Assembly (NCBI GenBank): GCA_036927565.1
Contig: JAYESD010000002.1
Location: forward strand, 224,257,882-224,321,881
DNA: 64,000 nt
Reading direction: 5' to 3'
Source of the DNA: Tuctoria greenei
Taxonomy: Eukaryota > Streptophyta > Magnoliopsida > Poales > Poaceae
Both the position numbers and the translations under genes were made by a program. Shown here in pieces: positions 55,740-64,000 of the stretch. The notes beneath the pieces are model-generated. The model did no database searches. It saw only the letters and a list, made by a program, of their open reading frames with translations, and was not told where the DNA came from. Each line of letters begins with the position of its first letter. Position 1 is the first letter of the stretch.

Positions 55740-56994
55740 AATCCTCAAGTTAGATCCGATGCATGGATCTCGGAGATCCGGAGCTACTTGAAAGACAATT
55801 TCCTTCCTGAAGATAATGTATCCGCTGACCAGATAGTCATATTATCTAAAAGTTACACACTGGTAGAAGGGGATCTCTACCGGCGTGGTGCCAACGGCGT
55901 CCTAATGCGGTGCATTACAAGGGAAGAAGGCTGCGAGCTCCTTGCAGAAATCCATGGAGGTGAGTCTGGGAACCACGCGTCTTCCCGCACGCTGGTCGGT
56001 AAAGCCTTCCGGCATGGCTTCTACTGGCCTACAACACTCCAGGATGCAACTTAGCTAGTGAAGAAACGCAAAGCATGCCAGTTCCATGCAAAGAAAATTC
56101 ACACACCAGCTCAACCTCTATAAATGATACCTCCTACATGGCCATTCGCTGTGTGGGGGATGGATATCTTGGGACCTTTCCCAAGAGTCGTCGGAGGTTA
56201 CAAGTTCCTGTACGTTGCCATTGACAAGCTCACCAAATGGTCGGAAGCAACTCCAGTTGTGATAATAAACAAGCAATCAGCTATCAACTTCTTGCAGTCC
56301 ATCATATGCATATTTGGAGTCCCAAACAAGTTCATAACTGATAACGAGACCCAATTCACAAGATCTGCATTCCAAGGATATTGCGAAGACCTCGGCATTC
56401 AAGTCAGTTATGCTTCTGTAGCTCACCCGGCAAGCAATGGCCAAGCTGAGAGAGCAAATGCAGAAATCCTAAAAGGAATCAAGACGCGCACATATGAGCG
56501 CCTGAAAAAACATGGAGCCAACTGAATCGAAGAGCTTCCGCCCACCTTGTGGGCAAATAGGACAACTCCAAACCGATCAACTGGAGAGACACCCTTCTTC
56601 CTAGTGTACGGAGCTGAAGCAATCCTTCCTCCGGAAATCACCTTGGGGTCACTCCGGGTCCGGACCTTCGACGATGCCACGCGGGACCAACTCCGGCGTG
56701 AAGACCTTGACCTCCTTGAAGAGGGAAGGTGCCGAGCAGCTGTTCGGAATGCCCGATACTGCCAAGCTCTTCAACGCTATCACCAACGGCATGTTCATAG
56801 CTGATAGCTCGAGGAAGGTGATCTGGTGCTATGGAGAATACAAACTCGAGAAGGGTTAAACAAACTCTCCCCCAGTTGGGAAGGACCCTTCCGAGTGATC
56901 AAAGTATCTCATCCTGTTCGCTTGGCAACCGAGGATGGGACACCGCTCCCTAATCCTTGGAACATTGAGCACCTCCATAAGTTCTACGCTTAAT
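55740..56994 (+). pseudogene. Integrase of B
   Basis: Zinc region 'LAEIHGGESGNHASSRTLVGKAFRHGFYWPT' (shown in part) and 'KACQFHAK'; catalytic core with D in WGMDILGPF, D in ITDNETQF and E in QAERANAEI (35 residues between the last two); 'TTPNRSTGETPFFLVYGAEAILPPEI'-type end, then 'GPFRVIKVSHPVRLATEDG' up to TAA at about 56994. Broken by TAG and TAA near 56052 and 56121, TGA at 56523, and a shift near 56800. Confidence 0.87.
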
Positions 56995-58285
56995 ATCACA
57001 GAGGTGAGTCTGTAATTACATGTGATGTATGTTATAGAGTCATTGTACAGAGTCGGGTAGCTCCTTTGAGGGAGTAGCCAGACCTTCCCCGGAAGGTCCG
57101 CAAAGTTTAGGCAACACTTGTCACAGTCTCAAAACTAAAAGTGTAGCTAGCTACCTTGGGTCAAACGAGAAATGAAACACACTTAGCCTGGTTCCGTACC
57201 CTAAGAGTGTACTTGTTTCCCCTGTACCCCGGACCTATAATGAAAGACATCATTGTGTGAAAACAGACTCCACATGCATTTATTTTGTACAGGCTCAATA
57301 TTTTTTATTTTTCTCTTTCTTGTCTATAACAAAGTTGTGCAATTCTTAAGAAACTTTAGTCCGACCAATTCATATATAATTCAAGTTAAATGGCCAATTC
57401 TTCCGAGTCTAAACATTGTTAATGGTCTACTCGTCTGAATGCCGCCAAGCCAATCTAGGTCCGGAGTGTGCTATCGACTTAGCCTGGTCCTGCATCCTAA
57501 GTACACCACTCTACCTACACCCCCGCAGGCCGAAGTAAGGCGATTCCAGGAATGATCGAACCTGGAAGAAACAAGCCAGTGCATTTGATTGTATTTAGAA
57601 TTGCGTTCAACCTAAAAATTTCTTTTGGGAATAGTAAGCTGCAAAAGAGTTATAGATAGAAAATGGATTTTAATGTTTTTCTTGACTTCAGTGTGCAGGA
57701 AAAATAAAGATCTCATGATGATGGTGGATGAAGACGGAGCTATCAAAGCTCCGACACCCCCTAAGGTGGTCTACTGTCGATGTTTCAAACATTGATAGTA
57801 GACATTGCCGGAGCTACAAAGTTCTGGCAAATCCAGGGGGCCAGCCGTCAACGTGAAGAAAAGATGGTGGGAAGACTCCCCAGTGGGGTCTGCTGTCGAA
57901 GCACCACGTATTAACAGTGGTCGCTGCTGGAGCTACCAAGCTCCGACAACCCTAGAGGACTATCCGTCAATGCTCTACGTGTTGACAAGGATCACTACCG
58001 GAGCTACTAAGATCTGACAACCTCAGGGGGCCCCTACTATCGGTGACTTCGGACCTATAAACTACAAGTTCGAAGCGCGCAAGTCTTCAACAAAGTGCTA
58101 CATCCTCTTGGTACATGTTCACAATCAAATTGTGTACATCTACCAGGGGGCCAAGTGGGACAAAGGTGTTGAAGACAAAAAATGAAATTCATAAAATTCT
58201 TGGATTTCATTAATCTGGAGACAAGAGATTACAAAATTGGAGAAAAAGAAGAGAGAATACAAGTGGGAGCTACAAAGAGAGAGTC
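56995..58285 (+). other. Non-coding spacer between pol and the antisense gene of B
   Basis: No supported ORF. Homologous to 5993-6998 of A. Contains ATCCGGACC-like repeats, one GGACCTTCCCCGGAAGGTCC-like near-palindrome (about 57083-57102) and repeated 'GGAGCTA(C/T)' phrases. Confidence 0.7.
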
Positions 58286-59929
58286 CTAGACCCTATGGAA
58301 GAACGAGGCGACCTTCTGGGTAACCTTCGACATGCTGGCTTTGGCAGATTCTCCCTCTCCGTCGATGGGGCCTTCAAGCACCGGGTCCAGTGGGAAGTGA
58401 GGGTCTCGGCTTGTGTAGCACGTCAGCATGAACTCTACGACGTTCTTCGCCAGGGATTGTCCCTCGGTTTCCAGCTGGTCCATGATGACATCGCCCATCT
58501 TGGTGAGCTTGTTGCCTATCGAGCTCAATGCATGAAACGCCTGGTCCAGCTCCGGCTCTGAATCATCCGGACGCACGGGACTAAAACCCATCGGCGTCAA
58601 CGCGTTGTTGGCTTTGCCCAAGAAGTCCCAAACTTGTTGGGACTCCACAGCCCATGAGCCTTGCATCTCCTCCAAGGATCTTCTGGTCGCCGCAAGCTCC
58701 GAATTCTACCAGGCAAGGCGCTCAACCTCTTTAGTGTTCTGCTGAATCTTTTTAGCAACTTACCTTTCGAGTTTACTGAGCTCCTTCTCCCAGAGGTGGA
58801 TCTTGTTCTGGCGGTCGACCAGGTCCTTCTCCTGGCCCCGCACCTTCTTCTCCTTGGCAACAATTTCATTCTCCCTCTTGTGGAGGTTCTGTCCTTGCTG
58901 CCAGGCCTTCTTCTCCACCTTCTCGCAGCAATCCTCCAGCTTCTTGGTGCGCTCCGCGAGACTCTTGTCACCCAGAGTTAGCCTCTGAGTAAGCTCCTCG
59001 TCCCTCTTCATGAGGTCATCCTGCAGCTCCAGGAGTTTTTACTCTTCATCCTCGAGCTTTTTCTCCTGTTCCTCGAGAGCCTCCTGACGCTTGACGAGAC
59101 TGTCATGGATGATGTTGAGCTTCTCTTGGCGATCACTCGCTGCATTATTAGCAGCTACGGCCTGTTCGTAGATGGCCCAGGACTAGTTGTCAAGGGATCA
59201 CATCATGCTTTCCCTCTCATCCAACAGCTGACCCCAGTACTCCATCCGGGCCTTCTCCCTCATCACCCACTCCCTGTCATCAGTCAGCCTGGTTTGCGCC
59301 AGCTTGGTCTCGAATTAGAGCCAGTTGTGCCACCTCCTAAGGGTTTGGCGCTCCTCCTCGATGGCCTTGCCGTCGTGGTAGAAGGCCAGCTGAACTTGAC
59401 GAAGGCTGGAGCAGGCGTTGTCAATAGACAACGACAGAGGGGTCGGCTCCGGACCTACAGGGGTCCTCTCCGCTGGTTCCAGCGGGTTCTCCATAACAAA
59501 AATTGGGTCCCACTCTACAAGAGCGGTCCCCTGAGCTTCCACGGCACTAGGGCTGCCCTCCGGGATAGCCTCGGCCGCCGCCAAGGAAGGTCCTGCAACA
59601 GAAGTTTCGACCTCCGGAGTTGGCTCCAAAGGTCCTGCCGACAGGTCATCAACAACTGGTCCCTCAGGCGGGGGACCAGCAGCTTCATCTTGGCACCCTG
59701 GCTCAGACGCAGGCATCTCCGGAACCATCACCTCCAGGGCAGGCGTTGAAGATTCGGCCAGAGCTGAAGCCACTTCTGGCTCCAACGCTGGCGCCTCCTC
59801 CACCGCCGGCTCAGGCGCTGGCGCTTCGACCGTCATGGGCTCGGGCGCCGACACTTCTTTGACAACCGGCTCAGGCGCCGGCACTTCTTCGACGATTGGC
59901 TTAGGCGACGAAACTTCATCAACCACCAG

Positions 59930-60010
59930 CTCTACCGCCGGGGCTTCATCAACCACCAGCTCTACCGCCGGGGCTTCATCAACACCCGACTCTGCTGCCG
60001 GGGCTTCATC
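59930..60010 (-). repeat. 30-bp tandem repeats in the antisense gene of B
   Basis: 'GGCTTCATCAACCACCAGCT' plus 'CTACCGCCGG' is repeated exactly (about 59945 and 59915-onward) with a third diverged copy near 59975, giving the repeat peptide VDEAPAVELV. Confidence 0.8.
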
Positions 60011-60322
60011 AACATCTGGCTCTAGGGCCGGGACTGCAGCTACCTCCGGCTCTGAGGCCGGAGTGTCCATCATCTTAGCATCCAAAGTCGGAGTTTCAAC
60101 CTCCTGGGCCAGTGCCGTGGGTACATCTTCATTCCTGTGGTCCGGCGCTACCACGGGAGCTTCAGGGGATGAGTCGAGGTCCAGAACCACGACAGGTGGC
60201 GCCAGGGCTACCGCGACCTTAGTCACCACCTGGCGCAGCGCTGGGATTGGAGCTGGAGCCTCGACCTGCACAGCCTCAGCTGCTGCTGCAGGAACCGGAG
60301 CTTCAGCCCCTTTCTTCGGTGC

Positions 60323-60401
60323 CTTGTGGATGAAGGACAAAGACATTCAAAACGTAGTTACAACAAAAAACAAACAACTGAGGTAAAAAAAGCAAATTTA
60401 C
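60323..60401 (-). other. Spliceosomal intron in the antisense gene of B (79 nt)
   Basis: Minus strand CCGAG|GTAAAT ... CATCCACAAG|GCACCG. Removing it joins SLPR to APKKG in frame, phase 2, exactly as SIPR/VSKKG in A. Confidence 0.78.
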
Positions 60402-61769
60402 CTCGGAAGGCTTCCGCTCCAGCTAGCGCGGAACCACTTCCCCAGACGCTCAGGGCTGGACCTTGTTGCCACTCGCGTGGTAGCTCCGGAAGGTTCCCCG
60501 GAGCTTGATGCTGCCGTCAGCGTTGCCTTGGTTGAGGCTCCCCTCGACTGAGGACCCCCGGACCTGGAGCCCTCAGCAGGCCTAGGTACCGGAGCCACAT
60601 GGCCAGAGCTAGCATCCCTGGGAGATGCCGATGCTAGGGTGGTTGTCGCTGTTGAAGACCTTCCCCTCCGGGGAGAAGGAGCTGCTGCGGAAGGAGCAAG
60701 TCTGATGGACCTTCTGTCAGAGTGCTTCAACTTCCTCTTACGGCTCGAGGGCTCGGCCAATTCTCTGCCCTTGCCCACGACTTCAACTCTGTCTCGGGGC
60801 GGAAGGGGGGCTGCCCTCAGAAGCTTCGGGGATCACCAACCCTGTGGTCGAACGCCTCTCAACTTCACCAAGGTCTTCAAGCACCGACATCTTCCGCTAG
60901 AGCTCCCTGCTAAACTCTGCCTCCATGTTTAGAGGGAGGAAAGCTGCCAGCAGAGTCAAGTCGTCACCCTCGACGTCAATGCCGTGCTGGAGGTGAAACT
61001 CCAGAGCTGCGCCTTCCTGGTTGGACTTCAAACTGGTCTCAATCCGGTCATCGTCCATCACGCTGTTGAGGGCCCAGGCGAGCTTCTCCCTCTTCTTCAG
61101 CGGAGCCCACCTGTTGACTAGGAAGTTGTAGAATACTGCCTGGGGAGTCACCCCTCCCTCCACTCATTGGCGGATCCTGGTCAGAGCAGGGTTGAAGGCG
61201 TCCGATAGCACTGAAACTTCGCTCCAAGCTTCAGTGTTGATGTTGGGGAGGCCTTCGGGCAGCTCCAGCTTCTCAAGCTCCTCTGCCCTGATGACAATCT
61301 AATCCTTCTTCTAGTCATCCCACTTGCCAGAAGGGAACGACCGCAAGTACTTGTACCGACACTTCTTGCGCTTCACAAAATAATAGAAGCCAAGGTACTC
61401 ATCACTTTTGCTAGTGGTGTGGATGGTGAAGAAGGTGCGGAAGAGCTTGATGCAGGGGGGAATACCCACCCACATCTCGTAGAAGTGGACAAAGATCGAC
61501 ACCAGAAGAATGGAGTGGGGGCCAAGGTGGTACAGTTGCAGACCATAGAAATCTAGCAGCATCAAGAGAAAAGTGGAGAAGGGTGGGATCAGCCCACCAT
61601 GGCGTACGCGGAGAAGTACACCATGTCGTCGGCGTGCTCCTTCTTGAACGGAAGCTTGCGAGCGTGGACTAGGTGATTGAAGGAGTCACTGGACCACCCC
61701 ATGAGGGCCCAGACCTTCTTCAGATCACCGTCGGTCTTAAGGCGGCTCTTGCAGAGACCCAACTCCATC

Positions 61770-62286
61770 GCAGCACAGCGGGGCGAGAGATGAAAAGCTT
61801 GCTAAAGTTTGGAGGATTCGAGTGAAAGTTCAAATGAAGGTGTAAAGAATCCCCAAATGGTGCGCGCTTTCCTTCTTAAGTAAGCCACCGCAATGCTTGG
61901 ATGGAAACCGCAAAGGAGCCGACGACACAGTTCAAAAACTTCACCCTGCCAATGACAAGGGGGTCCGGGGCCACCCCGACGATCAAGTCGAGGTCCTTAC
62001 CTCAGGCGAACGGTTGTCATCATGAAAGGCGGGAAGCCAGAGGGCAGCAGCCTAACAGGGCGCGCGGAACTGATACAGTTTTTTGTATTGGGAACCGGCG
62101 ACCTTCAATTGCGTGAGATCCACACACTCAGATCTCACCTTCCGCATCCTGGATATGCCACGCGGCGTTGGTTTAACTGCAAACTACCACCAACGGCACA
62201 TCCGAAGACCCTTGAAGAGACGGCTCAAAAACCGAAGGATGGACCCACCTCCAGTAGAACGACTTCATCCAAAAGGTCTCTCCAAG
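61770..62286 (+). other. Region between the antisense gene start and the PPT of B
   Basis: No supported gene. Corresponds to 10424-10940 in A. Would hold the promoter of the antisense gene; I see no clear TATA. Confidence 0.55.
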
Positions 62287-62306
62287 AGGTGGGCCCAGGG
62301 GGCCAC
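62287..62306 (+). other. Polypurine tract of B
   Basis: GAGGTGGGCCCAGGGGGCCAC-type sequence directly before TGTCGGTACC. Confidence 0.75.
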
Positions 62307-63169
62307 TGTCGGTACCCTGCATACCATATACCCCTTGGGACTGCAAAAAGACCAAAGGAACTTCACCTGTCTAAGTTGAAGACCTCCAAAGACCCCACAC
62401 ATCATACGGGACCGGACCTGCCTCCCTTCTATGGTTAGTCCCGGTGCTGCCACGTGTATCCTGCAACCGGAGCTATGTCCCACACATGGGAAAGCTCTGG
62501 GTTAAATACCTGTGCGGCACCCCTGGACCTAACCCCGACAGAGGGAAGCTCCGGTACCGACACGTGTATAACTGCACTGGACCTACCCGTCCCAGACGGT
62601 AACTCCAGAGCTGCCACGTGTCCAACCACCTGACCTTCAACTTCAACAAGCAGACTGGAGGACCCCCAATGGCTCGAACCTTCAAGGGCCAATCAAGGAC
62701 TTCAAGACCCGATTAAATGTCATTAATACCATATTAATGACACACGATCGGAGGGCCCTAAATACCAGTAATGGCACCATCAAGGCCCATTACCACACTA
62801 TTACGGGTAATTAACCTCATTAATTGTGTATTAAACATCACTAACCGACAGGGCCAGATGTCGGGCCAAGCTAACGGTGTAACGACCAATCCTTGTACTA
62901 TAAAAGGACTGGTTGAGCGATACATGGGGATGGTTCAGCCAGACCTCTTCCAGACTTAGCTCGGACACACGCTCACAAGTGCTCAGACGCTCAATAAAAC
63001 AACCACACACCTCGTGGAGTAGGGTATTACCCTTAGGCGGCCCAAACCATGTAAATCCTGTGTCAAATTGCCATCGTGTTCTGAATCTCTGCGCGCCCAT
63101 TACCGAACTACAAACTCTGAGGGCTACCAATGGTAGTGCCGGGAGAATTGCCAGAACCAGACTCCGACA
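62307..63169 (+). repeat. Right (3') LTR of B (863 bp)
   Basis: TGTCGGTACC...ACTCCGACA. CACGTGT boxes at about 62452, 62560 and 62617. TATAAAA at 62899. AACAT (63170 on) would be the right target copy; the left one was lost with the left LTR start. Confidence 0.9.
62899..62905 (+). promoter_or_regulatory. TATA box of the right LTR of B
   Basis: TATAAAA at the position homologous to 49784 and 11561. Confidence 0.6.
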
Positions 63170-64000
63170 AACATGAAGAAGAAGAAGAAGCTTGTGAAGT
63201 TTCCACTCCCCTCTGGGTTCTCAAAATTCATCCTCCACAACAGATTATTGGAAGCTTGCACGAACGAGTTACACGGTCCAGGTTTTGCGATCCAAACTCT
63301 CATGCTCATTATGCTTTTGTTGCTTCTTTTGAACCCAAAGATATATCACACGCACTCACTGATGAATCTTGGATTATTGCCATGCAAGAAGAGTTAGAAA
63401 ATTTTGAAAGAAATAATGATTGGAAACTTGTACCTCCAACTCAAGGTCACACTTTAATTGAAACTGAATGGGTGTTTAAAATAAACAAAGTGAGGATGGG
63501 GTTGTGGTTAGGAATAAGGCTAGGTTGGTTGCTCAAGGTTTCACTCAAGTTGAAGGTCTAGATTTTGATGAAACTTTTGCTCCTGTTGCTAGATTAGAAG
63601 CCATAAGAATTTTGTTAGCTTTTGCTGCATCTAAAGGTTTTAAGCTATATCAAATGGATGTTAAAAGTGCTTTTCTTAATGGCTACATAGATGAGGAGGT
63701 TTATGTCAAACAACCACCGGGTTTTGAAAATTCAGATTTCCTAATCATGTTTACAAACTGTCCAAAGCCTTGTACGGTCTCAAACAAGCCCCTAGAGCAT
63801 GGTATGATAGGTTAAGAACATTCTTACTTGAAAAGGGGTTTACCATGGGCAAGGATTATAAAACTCTTTTTGTGCATAATCATGGCAATGACTCATTATT
63901 CGTTCAAGTGTATGTTGATGATATTATCTTTGGTTGTGCTTCTCATGATCTTGTGTCCAAGTTTTCAGCTATGATGAGTTCAGAATTTGAGATGAGTATG
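63170..64000 (+). pseudogene. pol: Copia reverse transcriptase of Y, frameshifted and cut by the window end
   Basis: Starts in the linker between integrase and reverse transcriptase ('SFEPKDISHALTDESWIIAMQ'), then 'HTLIETEWVFKINK', a 1-nt loss near 63495, 'RNKARLVAQGFTQVEGLDFDETFAPVARLEAI'-type RT sequence (63504-63730), another shift near 63745, 'LSKALYGLKQAPRAWYDRL' and the active site YVDDIIFG (63911 onward). Continues beyond the window. Confidence 0.88.

Larger units (their letters stand above)
58286..61769 (-). pseudogene. Antisense 'gypsy-type transposon' gene of B, broken
   Basis: Same layout as in A. The N-terminal domain starts MELGLCKSRLK (61769), with a 1-nt shift near 61592, and ends SGKWDD followed by TAG (61311-61313). 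Next come 'MEGGVTPQAVFYNFLVNRWAPLKK' region (61163-60897), a basic part 'SSRKRKLKHSDRRS' (60778 onward), an intron (60323-60401) and a 343-codon Pro/Ala/Glu/Val repeat region (60346-59315) ending 'ACSSLRQVQLAFYHDGKAIEEE'. A coiled coil (59011-58680) and the conserved C-terminal domain 'GDVIMDQLETEGQSLAKNVVEFMLTCY' (58675-58286) follow. Function unknown; a separate antisense transcript is implied by the intron. Confidence 0.8.
50720..63169 (+). mobile_element. Element B: nearly complete Tat-lineage Ty3/gypsy retrotransposon
   Basis: Left LTR remnant (50720-50985), PBS, gag, protease, reverse transcriptase, RNase H, a second archaeal-type RNase H, integrase, spacer, antisense gene, PPT, right LTR (62307-63169). 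Two consecutive RNase H domains mark the Tat lineage. The right LTR is full length; the left lacks its first ~600 bp. Multiple stops and frameshifts make it defective. Confidence 0.9.
46344..64000 (+). mobile_element. Element Y: decayed SIRE-type Ty1/copia, interrupted by a solo LTR and by B
   Basis: LTR (46344-47863), Met-tRNA PBS (47866-47877), gag in pieces (47915-50719) and reverse transcriptase (63170-64000+). Protease and integrase are missing between 50719 and 63170, where B sits. CGAAG (46339-46343) would be its left target copy. It inserted into the Z LTR. Confidence 0.87.

Overview
The window is plant nuclear DNA, almost certainly from a grass (Poaceae) and probably panicoid-like. 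The evidence is the repeat content: SIRE-type copia elements with ~1.5 kb LTRs, Tat-lineage gypsy elements with an antisense 'gypsy-type transposon' gene, a Tekay/Del-type chromovirus with 3 kb LTRs and an Athila-like remnant. The species cannot be named from this sequence. I found no host gene, tRNA, rRNA or CRISPR array. The whole window is a nest of LTR retrotransposons inserted into one another. I use letters for the elements below.

Layout. 1-5992: X, a minus-strand SIRE-type copia element (open pol, intact gag, PBS, 5' LTR), running off the left edge. 5993-~11760: A, the 3' part of a plus-strand Tat gypsy element into which X inserted (antisense gene, PPT, truncated 3' LTR). ~11761-14235: D, an Athila-like minus-strand gag/PBS/LTR remnant. 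14242-16055: E, a degenerate short copia pol with only a 3' LTR. 16061-46343: an old minus-strand gypsy host (Z/Z') with ~4.3 kb LTRs. It was invaded by H (21683-33797), W (34804-42039) and, at 46344, Y. 46344-64000+: Y, a decayed plus-strand SIRE-type copia. Y contains a solo Tat LTR (49205-50039) and B (50720-63169), a nearly complete Tat gypsy of the same family as A.

Most notable is H, a complete Tekay-type chromovirus with two 3023-bp LTRs and an AACAC target duplication. Between its PBS and gag lies an open 255-codon ORF (30558-29791, minus). Its first 14 residues are those of histone H3 through Gly13, including K4, K9 and S10. The H3-like tail is followed by an unrecognised domain, a predicted coiled coil and a strongly acidic C-terminus. 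The integrase of H ends in a chromodomain, the module thought to read methylated H3, so one element appears to carry both a histone-tail mimic and a histone-tail reader.

Other points of interest. The Tat elements A and B carry a long antisense gene downstream of pol with a ~78-nt GT-AG intron at the same position and phase in both copies. An intron can persist there because it lies antisense to the genomic RNA. W is the youngest insertion: its two 507-bp LTRs look identical by eye and its 1321-codon gag-pol frame is unbroken, yet no target duplication is visible. Both SIRE LTRs carry arrays of CGGA...TCCG palindromes, and the Tat LTRs carry repeated CACGTGT (G-box) units. The rest of the pol and gag material is broken to varying degrees.
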